A stretch of DNA of 64,000 nucleotides from Bradysia coprophila (Eukaryota; Arthropoda; Insecta; Diptera; Sciaridae). How positions within the stretch are numbered: position 1 is the first letter of the stretch; each line of letters opens with the position of its first letter. Shown here piece after piece: positions 35,184 through 47,274 of this stretch. Under the pieces are notes generated by a model, which had not been told where the DNA came from, made no database searches, and worked only from the letters and a program-made list of their open reading frames with translations. The stretch lies in contig NW_023503727.1 of the NCBI RefSeq assembly GCF_014529535.1, positions 1,054,001 to 1,118,000 on the forward strand, given 5' to 3'. The position numbers and the translations under genes were made by a program.

Positions 35184-35657
35184 CAACGCACTTCAAGCAA
35201 AAGTGGTACTCTAAATAGGGTACTGAAACTTGACAGTGCTCCATACAAAATTTTACACTGTAAAAAGAGTGGGGATAAAATTTCATACAAAATAAATTAA
35301 GATTGGCTCACCTAGTTTGTGTATATTACGTTGGTGGAAGCACGGGGTTTCAGGGGGTTTCGAACATTTAGTTTTTTCATGTTGCAGATATTGCAGTGTC
35401 AAATTCTGTCTGAGATGTGACATATTTGCAAGGTATTGGCCTTTTTCACAAAGTATAATCAACGTAACCTTCGTAAAAAGAATCTTGAATCTGACAAGAG
35501 CACAACAAGAGCCAACGCGTAAAAAACAAATGTTCAAAACCCCCTGCTGAACCGTGGCGATCCTCTTGTCAAACGGACAGTACATAAACAAATTCCATCA
35601 TTTATAGTACTCTATTTGTCAGGTGTCAATCGAAGCACTTTTGCTTGGAGTGCGTTG
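35184..35657. mobile_element. MITE with CAACGCACTT ends, 474 bp
   Basis: The terminal inverted repeats CAACGCACTTCAAGCAAAAG and CTTTTGCTTGGAGTGCGTTG differ at one position. Flanks ATTTTTC (35177-35183 and 35658-35664) form a 7-bp target duplication. A related fragment lies near 23860-23985. No transposase frame. Confidence 0.7.
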
Positions 35658-36193
35658 ATTTTTCAAAATTTTTGAAATTGATTTTTGATACAGCTATCAA
35701 AAATTAGTTAATATCACATTTTTGTTTTATGTAGGATCTGATATTTCTAGTCCCACAGACTCTGACAGCTGTTATATTGAATGAAATATTTGAATTTTTT
35801 CCCAGTCGAAATTTTTGTCGCACACATGTAACGACCAGTTTACTGGGATACAAACCAAAAAACCATTCAATATCAAGACAAATCTGTGGATCTAGAAATT
35901 ATGTAGAATCTGTTGAAAACGAAAATGTGATTTAAAGTAAATTTTTTTAAGTGTATCTTGGGACGATAACAATTTTTTGTGTACTACGCCACTCTCGATC
36001 CTTTATCCATCGCACAGCCCTACTATATATTGCCTCAGATATTTTAAACCAATTAAGGCTCGGAACAAGTCAGGCCAGTCTGAACCTCGGACCTAAGTAG
36101 CTGAACTAGCTGAAACAAGTAATTCCATCAAAAATGTACCAGTTATAAATACAGAATTTATTGTTGTTCCAGCTAAACTGAATAAGTGACATA

Positions 36194-36356
36194 ATTCACG
36201 CCGTAAGTGCGGTCGAAATTCAAAATCTTTCTCACGTAAGTCTTTCTAACGCAGCGTCATTTTCATACAAGGAAGCGTTAAAATCTATTTTTCGGTTCAC
36301 TTCTTCATCGACTTGTTCACTTGAAATTCAAATTTTAGGCACTCTTACGGCGTGAA
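36194..36356. mobile_element. ATTCACGCCGTAAGTG MITE, reverse orientation, uninterrupted
   Basis: Begins ATTCACGCCGTAAGTGCGG and ends GCACTCTTACGGCGTGAAT. In reverse complement it aligns with the composite copy at 9246-9744 and lacks both inserts, providing the empty site. Confidence 0.75.
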
Positions 36357-36362
36357 TACCCT

Positions 36363-37082
36363 AAGAACACATATAAATACTCCGAATATTCATCTTCAAA
36401 GTGGCTTCAAGCAGTTCCATCCCATCAATTAGGTCTCTTGCTGGATAACGACTCAGCTAGGATCGCGGTCGCGCTACGTCTTGGTACCAAAGTATGCAAA
36501 CCGCATCAATGCATCTGCGGCGAAATGGTCGATCCCAAAGGTTACCACGCACTCACTTGTAACAAGACGAAGGGTAAATACGCTCAACATGCCGAAATAA
36601 ACAAAATATTTTCGATGGCCTTCAGTTCAGCGGGTGTTCCCACCGACCTTGAACCTTATGGACTCTCTCGTCGTGATGGCAAAAGACCAGACGGTTTAAC
36701 GTGCTATCCTTGGAGCCGTGGTAGATCTTTAATATGGGACGTTACCGTGGTCAATACAACCGCTTCTTCCTATTTGAACCTGACATCGGCGCAATGTGGA
36801 TCTGCGGCTGACCAAGCTGAGCGAGCTAAGCACAATAATTACTTAGACCTCAAACAACACTATGAGTTCACGCCACTAGCTTTCGAAACTTTTGGCGCCG
36901 TCGGGCCCGAAACACAAATTTTCCTCAAGAAGTTGGGTAACCTTATGAAGAAGAAGACAGGTGAGAATAGATCGCTCGATTTCCTCTTGCAGCGCATTTC
37001 AATAGCGATTCAGAGGGGCAACTCCTGCAGCATCCGTGATACTTTCGGTGATATTAACTTAGAAAACAATGTATTTATGTAA
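36363..37082 (+). pseudogene. 5'-truncated LINE: C-terminal zinc finger and restriction-like endonuclease
   Basis: An open frame runs from about 36363 to the stop at 37082, starting mid-protein (KWLQAVPSHQLGLLLD), so only the 3' end of the element is present. It carries a Cys-His cluster (CKPHQCICG ... HALTC) followed by an R-PDG ... LIWDVTV arrangement. This matches the PD-(D/E)XK restriction-like endonuclease that follows the finger in R2/CRE-type non-LTR retrotransposons. The reverse transcriptase is absent. The ~50 bases after the stop are A-rich and end in an A run just before the next repeat at 37133. The frame is still open, so truncation at insertion rather than long decay is likely. 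Exact clade not determined. Confidence 0.6.
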
Positions 37083-37132
37083 AATGGGGGAAAAAAACAA
37101 AAAGTGTGAATAACACAAGATACAAAAAAAAA

Positions 37133-38546
37133 CGAGCCATCAGAACAGTCGGAGCGTTTGCTGCGACTGAGCCCCGTACAAACCCGTATATCTATTGCGT
37201 ACGTGACCCTAGTGCGTCTGTCACCCTACTTTGACCGTAAGCCTATTGCGCCGGTTAATGTAGTTAAAGTAAAATTATTATGTAATATGTACATCTTACA
37301 AATTGCGCATAGCGCAATTACGAAGCCCCGTACGACGTTCCTTTCAAATGAAACAAAAATTTCAAATCGCCCTAAAATTTTATTTTTTTGAAGGGCCTAG
37401 TATCGGCCTCAGTCCGAGGACCCAAATTTAAAAATTTTTTCAACTACATTCTATTCGGCCTTTGATTAGCTTCCAAATGAAACAAAAATTATGAAAAACG
37501 GATGAAACTTGCTCGAGTTATATGTAAAATACACATAGGGCCCTAGTAGCGGCCTTAGGCCAAGGACCAAAATTTAATTTTTTTTCAACAACATTCTATT
37601 CGGCCTTTGATTACCTTCCAAATGAACCAAAAATTACGAAAAACGGATGAAATATACTCGAGTTATATGTGAAATACACATAGGGCCCTAGTAGTGGCCT
37701 TAGTCCAAGGACCAAAATTTAATTTTTTTTCAACAACATTCTATTCGGCCTTTGATTACCTTCCAAATGAAACAAAAATTACGAAAAACGGATGAAATAT
37801 ACTCGAGTTATATGTGAAATACACATAGGGCCCTAGTAGCGGCCTTAGGCCAAGGACCCAAATTTAATTTTTTTTCAACAACATTCTATTCGGCATTCGA
37901 TTACCTTCCAAATCAAACAAAAATTACGAAAAACGAATAAAATTTACTCGAGTTCTATGTAAAATACACATAGGGCCCTAGTAGTGGCCTTAGTCCAAGG
38001 ACCAAAATTTATTTTTTTTTCAACAACATTCTATTCCGCCTTTGATTACCTTCCAAATGAAACAAAAATTACGAAAAACGAATGAAATTTACTCGAGTTC
38101 TATGTAAAATACACATAACTCACGGTCCACTCACCCGATTTTAAAAAACTTTTTTTTCCTGGATTGGTATTGACAATACCTATCATTTGCCGTGTCATTT
38201 ACATTTCTATCGTTTATTTTGCCATAAATATCACCAAAAGACCTTAAATCACTTAGGTGGCCCTAACTCACGAAGGGCCGACCCGAATATGCCCATCTTC
38301 GAACTTAGCCTCACTATTTCGACTATCTTTCAGGGAAAAAAAAATTTTTTGAAATCGGATTTGATTTACTCAAGATATCGACGTGACAGACGGACAGACG
38401 GACAGACGGACAGACAAAATTTTTATTGCAGATTCGTCACTTATGAACATAGGCAAACACTTTGCCCTTACCGTCTGCTTCGAATTCCATCAATTACACA
38501 CGGCATCGTAATCCTATAAGCCCCTTTGTACTTCGTACGGGGCTAA
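37133..38546 (-). mobile_element. hairpin-ended dispersed repeat, copy B
   Basis: Starts CGAGCCATCAGAACAGTCGG with the hairpin GTCGGAGCGTTTGCTGCGAC and ends TTCGTACGGGGCTAAAAA, where AGCCCC...GTACTTCGTAC...GGGGCT folds. The interior holds about five ~155-bp tandem units (GGCCCTAGTAGTGGCCTTAG ... CTATTCGGCCTTTGATTACC) and a GACGGACA run. Opposite orientation to copies A and D. No coding capacity. Confidence 0.75.
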
Positions 38547-39144
38547 AAATATTCATGCTATAAGGCTTATAGTATAAGCAGTGCTGTGCTATGAGTATTT
38601 ATGCAACAATTTACGATGGACAAATGGCTAGCCTCTCTAGCAACCGTTTACAAAATTAGAAGGACAAAAATCACGCAACTCTCGCAGTCAGTGTTGCGAA
38701 TGGTTTTGTATATTCACCCGAATTCTTACTGATTCACATACCTTAAAAGTGCTTTGGATACCTTCAGACATTTTTTATTGTAATTGAACTTCTGCATATA
38801 GGAACTTCTGCGTTGATGGAAAAAAGGTTTAAAAGCAGTAAAAAGACGAGGAACTTCCCGTTTCGCCCATATATAAAATTTTTCAGCTTTACATGAGATT
38901 TGTACACAACTGTACACAACCGGGGAAGCTTTTTCATCAGCGGAAGCCTAATCCGTAAAAGTAATGGTAATAAAACTTGAATGGTTTGCGCGCGTAGCAA
39001 ACAACACACGTGTGTAAACTTTGTGACAACACTGCTACTCTGCTCGATGACAGATATGACAGACTAGGTTATGACATTATTTGCTGTCAACTTCCAACTT
39101 GGATCGTTCGTTTAAGTTTTTACAATAGTTTAATCTCAAATATT
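38547..39144. other. upstream flank of TRMT10C
   Basis: No gene or element recognised. The last ~100 bases before 39145 probably include the TRMT10C promoter and 5' UTR, but no core promoter motif is certain. Confidence 0.35.
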
Positions 39145-40813
39145 ATGCTGGCGAGACAATTAATTCATCTGACAAGAAATTTTTCGTCGTTGAGTCGCCA
39201 CCCGTCGATTGTCAACCAACACACGATACTATGCACACTGAATTCGGATAGTATTACGAGATTGTACTCGATTGATCTTAAGGATGAATCGTCGCCGGTC
39301 AAGACAGACGAAAAGGAGGACCGTAAGATGAAATTGATCAAATTGGAAATGGAAAGTATGCGTGAGGACGGCCGAGATATGCCCGATTTTAGTTTCATTA
39401 AAAAACAACATTGGAACGAAATGTTAAAGTTAGATAGCAAATCTGCCCGGCGAAAGTACTACAATTTCTTGTTCGTAACTCAAATGAAAGTGGAAGTGGA
39501 GAAGGTGAGTAAAACATTGGCAGTCAGCTGGTGTGCATACTTTGACAGAGGAATTTTTGATTTAGGCGAAAAAGCAACAAAAAGCGTTGGCAAACGCGGC
39601 ATTTAAGGAGCAACAGGCAAATGATAAGCCCCCTTCTAGGTCAAGATTTCTGCTGCGCATTTATGACCAAACGATGAACAGATGGCGAAACAATAGGTAC
39701 GTTAGATTTGCCGTAGGCGGCACATCTTGACACTGTGTTAATCTTATGTTCCTCTACAATGGTTTCAGACTGTTCCGTGCGATGCAATTCAGCGAGAAAT
39801 TAGTTTTCGACTGTTCGTACGATGAGTATATGAACAGGCAAGAAGCAAAATCAGCAGCTAAGCAATTGATTGAAGTTTTTTCCGGAAATCGACTACACAG
39901 AGACCCGTTCGATTTACATTTCTGCAATGTAAACTTTAACAGCCCCACATTCGAAAGAGTACAGTCCCTCATACCGACTCTGCGCGATAGAGCATTTCCA
40001 TTGCATTTACACGAGACAAGCTATTTGGATGTGTTCCCGAAAGATAAACTGGTCTACTTGACACCTCATTGCAAAACCGATCTGACCGATTACGATCCGG
40101 ATGCCGTTTACATAATTGGCGCAATGGTCGACACAAGCAATCACGAACCATTGTCAATGATGAAAGCAAAGACATTGGGCATAAAGATGGCAAAACTTCC
40201 GTTGGAACGGTATTTAGATTGGGGACAGGGCGACAAAACGCTGACCCTCGATCAGATGTTGAAGATTATGTTGCAGTGGAGAGCGACCCAGAGCTGGGAG
40301 AAAGCACTGCAACATGTTCCGAGACGGAAGGTCATGAATAAAGACGTTGAAGTCCGAAAATGGACCGTAAATGCGAACAAATTCAAACCGAATTATCGAA
40401 ACGAAAATTCTTTCGATTACGGGTTGGACTCAACGGGAAATGACAAATTCAAACGCAGTCCTGGAACGTACAAACAGTTCTCGAACAACCATTCATTCGA
40501 TAATTGGTTGGACTCGATGGGAAATGACGTAAGCGGATTGTCGACTGCTGACAAATTCAAACGCAAACCTGGTACGTTCAATCAGTTTTCGAACGAAAGG
40601 AACACAAAACCAAAGTTTGACGTCAGACGAACTGATATCACGATCGAGTCGAAGGAGAAACCAGGAAATGACAATAGACAGTTGTCGAGCAAATGGAAAG
40701 AGAGACCTAGTTTCGACTCCAGTCAAACCGATGGCATCTCCAATAAAGTCAAGAAGCCTAATCGAACTGGTAGTAAGTCGCGGGTCGACATAAAAAAATT
40801 GTTGGATGAATGA
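39145..40813 (+). CDS. TRMT10C / mitochondrial RNase P protein 1
   Basis: Three exons: 39145-39504, 39566-39696 and 39769-40813, about 511 residues. TRMT10C methylates purine 9 of mitochondrial tRNAs and, with an SDR5C1-type dehydrogenase and the PRORC nuclease, forms the protein-only mitochondrial RNase P. The N-terminus (MLARQLIHLTRNFSSLSRH) is basic, free of acids and fits a mitochondrial targeting peptide. Exon 3 has the SPOUT-fold methyltransferase core (LVFDCSYDEYM, LVYLTPHCKTDL, YIIGAMVDTSNHEP, KMAKLPLERYL, LTLDQMLKIML). An AATAAA follows at 40853-40858. After the core, about 120 residues form a polar tail with an imperfect internal duplication (two blocks containing FD..LDS.GND and KFKR.PGT..QFSN), longer than I expect for the family. 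I am confident of the family; the fly gene is rswl. Confidence 0.9.
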
Positions 40814-41079
40814 GTCAATTGGCTCGGTCTAGTTTAGCTGTACAAATGTCGAAATAAATGAGACGAAGACACATTATTACTACTTTTCATGCTTTACACC
40901 ACACAGTTCCATGAACTTGGCGTAACTTTTTATAATCAGTGTTGCGGACAGAGACGGAGCCAATTTCATCGAATCGAAGTAGAGTTCTACCAAGAGTGAA
41001 TCTAGTGTTTTAGACGAGGTCTGTTTTTGTCCTTCTCCGTTTTTCTTATTGTAATAGCTGCTGTCGTTCCCGCAGTTTG

Positions 41080-42441
41080 ATGAATCTGAATGCGTTCGTA
41101 TGTCTTGTTTTCCAGGATGAGGTCTTCTTGAGAGAACTTCGAGGCGAGTTGGCAGCTGACAATGAGAGCTCTACGCAAGTGGTTCATCTCATTGTTAAGA
41201 CGATGTCGCGCATTATGGATCTCCAACGGTTAAGTGCTGAAAAAGAGTCGAAGAGGAATTTTGTACGCAGAGGACTTGAAAAGGGTGTCGTTTTGGATCG
41301 TGACGTTGACGTTCAGAAAGTTGTTACTAAGCTTTTGAGCAACCCTTATGGCGATAGGGACGGTGTGTTGTGCTTCCAGGATTCCATTTACAAAGAGATG
41401 ATGCAGCTAGAGTCAAAAGCCTTGGAAGGTGAGATGGTTGAGCTAAACCGTTTAGGCTCACAACAGAGGCGTTTTCTGAAGGCGATTGCGACCGAGTCCG
41501 TGTTTAAGATTAGCGTCGATTTTCTGACTGTTGAGAGGGCTGTCTGTATAAATCGGTGTGGTAGGCAGAATGAAGTCGTCTGGAAGGCTGCGTTGATTGA
41601 GAAGGAAACTCGAGACAAGTCAGTTAATGCTTGGGCACGGTTGACTGCGAATTTGAAAGGCGCGTGTAAGGATGATGATTTGTTTAAGGCCGGAAAGTCG
41701 TCCGCGATCGGCTGCTTGAGCTTCTCCAATGGTGGCACGGTCGATATCCCACCTACGCGCGAAAGTGATGCTCGCTCTTCGTCGACGTTTGCTGAAGCAC
41801 CGCCTCAGTGTAGCTCGCGTAGGTTGTCCGACGTTTCTGATGAAGTAGAAAACGGCTATTCTGGTAATGATGGTTCCAATGGCATCCGAAATGCGGATGT
41901 CCAAGGTACTGACGCCTTGAAGTCCGTTGATGACCAAGCTGAGTTTACTGTCGAAGAGTTGTTGTGTTTGGTCAACTTAGAGAAGAGCAAGGCACACAGT
42001 GACGATGACGACGTACCTGAAAAGGTCTTAAACGACGTACCTGAAAAGATCTTGAACGACGTACCTGAAAAGATCTTGAACGGCGTACCTAGAGAGACCT
42101 CGAGTAGTGTGCATTTAGGCAAACCCGAGAAAGCCGAGAGCGACGGTGGAAAGAATGTTGGTTCGAACAATGGTGTCCCGTTGCGTGGAAATTTCGATGG
42201 AAAAGAAAACCGGTTCGAACGTAGCCGGGTCCGTTATCGTCGCCCTAGAGTGAAAGTTCCCTTTACCGACAGTAACGGGAGGAATTTAGTTCGTCGTCGC
42301 GACGGTCTGCATGCGCAAACTCCGTTCTCTTATGTCGGTCAGAACCCGTACGGTAATCGAGATTCGGAAGGTCGTTTGGGTTTTGCGGGCTACGAGCGTG
42401 ATGTCCGTGGTCGTCGGTTTGTTAGGCGGCTGGATTATTGA
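41080..42441 (+). CDS. unrecognised GC-richer ORF with an arginine-rich C-terminus
   Basis: An open frame of 453 residues from the ATG at 41080. A CAG acceptor-like site at 41113-41115 directly before GATGAGGTC means the first exon could instead lie upstream and join there. Composition is richer in G and C and in GTC/CGT/TCG codons than neighbouring genes. Visible features: a charged, probably helical N-terminal half (LRELRGELAADN, KESKRNFVRRGLEKG), a serine-rich middle, three tandem DVPEK(I/V)LN repeats of 30 bases each, and a basic tail (RVRYRRPRVKVPF, RGRRFVRRLDY) that could bind nucleic acid. No domain was recognised. It could be a lineage-specific gene or a gag-like remnant; no pol, LTRs or terminal repeats were found around it. 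Confidence 0.45.
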   Translation: MNLNAFVCLVFQDEVFLRELRGELAADNESSTQVVHLIVKTMSRIMDLQRLSAEKESKRNFVRRGLEKGVVLDRDVDVQKVVTKLLSNPYGDRDGVLCFQDSIYKEMMQLESKALEGEMVELNRLGSQQRRFLKAIATESVFKISVDFLTVERAVCINRCGRQNEVVWKAALIEKETRDKSVNAWARLTANLKGACKDDDLFKAGKSSAIGCLSFSNGGTVDIPPTRESDARSSSTFAEAPPQCSSRRLSDVSDEVENGYSGNDGSNGIRNADVQGTDALKSVDDQAEFTVEELLCLVNLEKSKAHSDDDDVPEKVLNDVPEKILNDVPEKILNGVPRETSSSVHLGKPEKAESDGGKNVGSNNGVPLRGNFDGKENRFERSRVRYRRPRVKVPFTDSNGRNLVRRRDGLHAQTPFSYVGQNPYGNRDSEGRLGFAGYERDVRGRRFVRRLDY

Positions 42442-44940
42442 CCCATGGGCTCATCATCTCTTTGTTAAGGTGTGGATCTTTGTGAAGACTTTTCTCTTCT
42501 TAGTTTCAATTTTCTTTGATTTTCTTGATTTCAATTTCTTTGATTTTCTTAGTTTCAATTTTCTTGTAGTAGCAACCGTTGAAATTGTGTTGAGAATAAA
42601 ATTTGTTCGACGATGAGTGAGTAGCCTTTTACTTTTACTTTTACTTTTGTTGTTCGTTGTCAAGCTGAGAAAAGGATTTCTGTTCTCGTGACTGCCTGAA
42701 CCAGAAGTCGTGCTGTGTCTGATCTAGATCCGTGTCTGATTGTTTTTCTCCGTGCGTAAGTTTGAACTCGTTGAGGTATCAGCGTTTGTTTAACTAGATC
42801 TCGACTTTAGGAATTGTTGAGATTTTTCGCGACGAAGCTGATAAGAGAAGTGAGTCTGAAAACCGGATTGTTTCCTTCACGAGAAGCGAAGTGAGGTTTT
42901 TCCTGCTGTTTGCGTGCGTGTGTCCAGCTTCGTCCATCTGTCCGGCTATTGATTTTGGCGTGCGTTATGAGTGAGACTGAGGTGAGAGATTTTCCTACTT
43001 TTTCCATTATGACTACCTTTTTCCGTTGTAACTGCGTTTTCCGTCTGACATGGAGTTTGTCATATGTGTTTTTTGTATCGTTGTTGTGCGTTGTGGTGTC
43101 TTGCTGCTGAGGAAGAGACGATCAACCGTTCGATCGAAATTTCTTATTAATGTCATTTCGGACGTACGTCCAAATGTCCTGACATTGTACACACTTCGCG
43201 TTCAATTGTACATGTCCCCTGTATCGATGGCACATTTAGGAGACCTCTATGGACTGTTTGCCACCGACTGATGAGTAGCAGTTCCTAGAGCTCCTAAATG
43301 ACGAAACAGGTTGTCTCTGTTTAGAACTTGATTTTATCAAGATCACCTTCTCCTTAACGGAGTCCCATGTATAGGCTCCAACGAGAGTTCTTGTTTGTTA
43401 CGTTTGTCTGAAGCTACATGTCATATTATACTTGAATGGTCCGTTGCCAATTTGCAACGTTAAAAAACTGAGTGAATTTGTGCACTCCTTGACTGACTCG
43501 GTTTTAGATGTTAAAGTATGATTTTAGGAAATTTAAATTTTTGTTGGAAGGTCTGTCGTGGCGGCCAAGTTGTCAATTTGCGCATTTTCCGTTAAATAAG
43601 GTACTTATCGAACTTATCGATTTTTTGTCAAATATCAGCAGAAATACGAAAAATAAGAAACTCGTGTATCGGGCGTAACACCAAACGTAACACTAAACCA
43701 AAACTTGTGCACAATTAGCAACAGCTGAACTTCACCAGTTGATCTACAAACTCACTCTACTTGTAAAATAAGGATTCAAAACACATTCTAAATAACGAGT
43801 TTACTACAGTCATACGTGTTTTGTGCGCACATAGATGACCTTAATGTTGGTGTTCTTCACTGTGTAGCTTGCCTTTGAATTGTTTTCGATATAAAGGTAT
43901 TGTCTCTGTCGACCAGCTGTTCGTGATTCTGCACAAGCTTTATGTTTAATTGGTTTAATTAGGGTAATCCAACTTAATTATGCTCCTCATCCACATTTTT
44001 TGTCGTTTACTCCAGAATCCGATTGCAACTCAACTTCTGATATTCCCTGTTATTTTGTGGAATATTAACTCGAGATATGGTTCGGGTGGTAACGAAACGG
44101 AACAAAATACTTTCCTATGGTCCTCATCGACAAAATACTTTCCTATGGTCCTCATCGACAAAATACTTTCCTATGGTCCTCATCGACAAAATACTCAGCT
44201 AAACCTAGAAAGTTTTCTGCTGCAGATGTTTTCCTCTCGTAAGAAATGTTCCAAAACCTTACCACCCAGGCGCGCCGACTTTTGTTTTGGGTGTTGGGTG
44301 CTAGCGCTCAAAGATAAATTCTCATTTCAAAGCCTATTAGAAAGCGTAGCACGAAATTTCAGCAGATACGGATGTTCCTGTTACGTCATAATGTCGCATC
44401 AATAATAGCTCTGAGTATTACGCATATTAAAGTTCGATAAGTTAGTGACATAAAATTGAAGACTTTAGCGCCGTAGGCGAAATTTTGTAATTGAAATTTC
44501 TAAGTTTTTCTAATCGGAAACGATGACAAAAATTATAATTTTATACAATGTTTTCCTGACCACCAGATCTACTCCAATTTGTTTGAGCATAGGGTTTTAT
44601 ATCCCTTCTTTGGAGGAAGAATTGTTAGGATGACATAATCGAGATTAACAAGATTTTCTTCTACAGCTCTTGAAGCGACTTTGGATGTAGCTAACATATA
44701 CCACGTAACAAATGATCTCTTTTCCATTTAATAGCTCCTCACGATATTTACAAAGAGCATAATGGGCCAAATAAAATGGACCAGATAAATTCTAAAGATT
44801 TTATAAAAAGACTAGCGAAAAATTTAAATTTGAAAACCTTTGAGTATGAGTGTACTAGTACTATCCCTAACTATAAAGTGAAATTATATGAATTGATTTT
44901 ACTTTTGCTTCCTTCAGATCTTTAAGCTCTTGTTATAGAA
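42442..44940. other. long region without a recognised gene
   Basis: The first ~800 bases keep the higher GC of the preceding ORF and contain donor-like sites (for example ATGAGTGAGACTGAG followed by GTGAGA near 42967), so untranslated exons or a further gene are possible. A 28-bp unit (ACAAAATACTTTCCTATGGT plus CCTCATCG) is repeated three times at 44102-44195. The rest is AT-rich with only unsupported frames. Confidence 0.4.
44102..44195. repeat. 28-bp tandem triplication
   Basis: Three consecutive exact or near-exact 28-bp units beginning ACAAAATACTTTCC plus a partial fourth. Exactness implies recent origin. Confidence 0.85.
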
Positions 44941-46246
44941 ACGAGCCATCAGAACAGTCGGAGCGTTTGCTGCGACTGAGCCCCGTACAAACCCGTATAT
45001 CTATTGCGTACGTGACCCTAGTGCGTCTGTCACCCTACTTTGACCGTAAGCCTATGCGCCGGTTAAAGTAGTTGAAGTCAAATTATTATGAAATGTGTAC
45101 ATCTTAGAAATTGCGCATAGCGCAATTACGAAGCCCCGTACGACGTTCCTTTCAAATAAAACAAAAATTTCAAATTGCCCTAAAATTTTAATTTATTGAG
45201 TATAAATACACATAGGGCCTAGTATCGGCCTCAGTCCGAGGATCCAAATTTTTTTTTTCAACAACATTCTATTCGGCCTTTGATTACCTTTCAAATGAAA
45301 CAAAAATTACGAAAAACGGATGAAATTTACTCGAGTTGCATGTAGAATACGCATAGGGCCCTAGTAGCGGCCTTAGTCCGAGGACCCAAATTTAATTTTT
45401 TTTTCAACAACATTCTATTCGGCCTTTGATTACCTTCCAAATGACACACAAATTACGAAAAACGAATGAAATTTACTCGAGTTCAATGTAAAATACACAT
45501 AGTGCCCTAGTAGTGGCCTTAGTCCAAGGACCCAAATTTAATTTTTTTTGAACAACATTCTATTCGGCCTTTGATTACCTTCCAAATGAAACAAAAATTA
45601 CGAAAAACGGATTAAATTTACTCGAGTTGTATGTAGAATACGCATAGGGCCCTAGTAGCGGCCTTAGTCCGAGGACCCAAATTTATTTTTTTTTCAACAA
45701 CATTCTATTCGGCCTTTGATTACCTTCCAAATGAAACAAAAATTACGAAAAACGGATTAAATTTACTTGAGTTCTATGTAAAATACACATAGGGCCCTAG
45801 TAGATTTTCACTTCTAAGGCCCTAACTCACGGTCCACACACCCGATTTAAAAAAACTTTTTTTTCCTGGATTGATATTGACAATACCTATCATTTGCCGT
45901 GTCATTTACATTTCCATCGTTTATTTTGCCAAAAATATCACCAAAAGACCTTAAATCACTTAGGTGGCCCTAACTCACGAAGGGCCGACCCGAATATGCC
46001 CATCTTCGAACTTAGCTTCACTATTTTGACTATCTTTCAGGGAAAAAAAAATTTTTGAAATCGGATTTGATTTACTTAAGATATCGACGTGACGGACAGA
46101 CGGACAGACGGCCCAAATTTTTATTGCGGATTCGTCATCTATGAACATAGGCAAACACTTTGCCCTTACCGTCTGCTTCGAATTCCATCAATTACACACG
46201 GCATCGTAATCCTATAAGCCCCTTTGTACTTCGTACGGGGCTAAAA
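44941..46246 (-). mobile_element. hairpin-ended dispersed repeat, copy C
   Basis: Same orientation and structure as copy B: starts CGAGCCATCAGAACAGTCGG, contains ~155-bp internal units and ends TTCGTACGGGGCTAAAAA. Forms an inverted pair with copy D across a ~1-kb spacer. Confidence 0.8.
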
Positions 46247-46758
46247 ACGATGAAGAGAAAAGGGGGCGACTGACTACTGCCTGAGTTTTCGTATGCCAAT
46301 TAAAATTCGCCAAGGTATGAATGTGGCTGAAGTTAGCAACACCAAGATTTTATTACAATCTGTTAGCTCGAGCACAAAGGATGAAATTCTTTTAACTTTT
46401 GAAGAAATAGCCTAAAATTATATTGTTGAGAGGCCCTAGTCCCACTAATGACAGATTTATAAGTGTCCTATCACTAGAAACTTTTTCTGGATGTGGTGAG
46501 TCCATTTGTGAAAGCGAAAAATCAACGACTCTCATATTTTGCCATTTCTATGCTGAGATTTTCGGATACATTCACTTATACTTTGTTAATTAGTACCTCA
46601 CGGGAAAAGAAATATTAGTGGAAAAAAAGTGGAATGAATTATACCAGATAACTCACAACTAACATTGCAATTCAAAAATGTTGTAGTTGCTACTTAGCTG
46701 ACTACCAATATTATAATGGACTACCGAACGCATTTTTCGGCAGAGATATTTACTATTA

Positions 46759-47127
46759 TTGCACTGAAAAATCGACGTCACGAGAAACGACGACCCTCTG
46801 AAGAAACGGTGAGTTCCTGGAAAAGTGGTGACTCTTCATGAACTCACCTTTTCTTCAAGAAGTTGCCATTTTTTCTCGTCTTTTTTAAATTACGCACAAG
46901 GCCCTTACGTACAAGGTAGTCATAGATTCTTCAAGAACTCGTCCTTTTTTCAGGAAATCGTCGTTTTCTAACATTTTGTATATTTGTACAAAATGTTACA
47001 GAACGACGATTTCCTGAAAAAAAGGCGAGTTCTTGAAGAATCTACGACTACCCACCGCTTCTACAGGAACTAGCCGTTTTTCAGAAAGTTGTCGTTTCTC
47101 GTGTCGTCGATTTTTCAATCAGTGCAA
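46759..47127. mobile_element. foldback MITE in the C-D spacer, about 369 bp
   Basis: Outer arms TTGCACTGAAAAATCGACG and CGTCGATTTTTCAATCAGTGCAA plus CACGAGAAACGAC/GTCGTTTCTCGTG. An inner long hairpin spans 46918-47049 with ~60-bp arms (AGTCATAGATTCTTCAAGAA ... TTCTTGAAGAATCTACGACT). Non-coding. Confidence 0.65.
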
Positions 47128-47274
47128 CATTCACTGAATGCTTCAATATGTAGGGAAGGTTGTGTCGACAAATTCTTGTCATTGCTCTCTACTTTCTACA
47201 GAAATTCTAATTGTAGTTTGTACTCTTGGTTACATTTGTCAGTTTTGATAGAGTTAGAGTGGAAGAAATAACAT

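Noticed and set aside
38187-38519. 110-codon frame in copy B of the hairpin-ended repeat
   Set aside because: It crosses the GACGGACA simple repeat and repeat termini, and copy C does not preserve it convincingly.
43980-44405. 141-codon open frame containing a repeated SYGPHRQN-like peptide
   Set aside because: It overlaps the 28-bp triplication and shows no recognisable domain; not supported as a gene.
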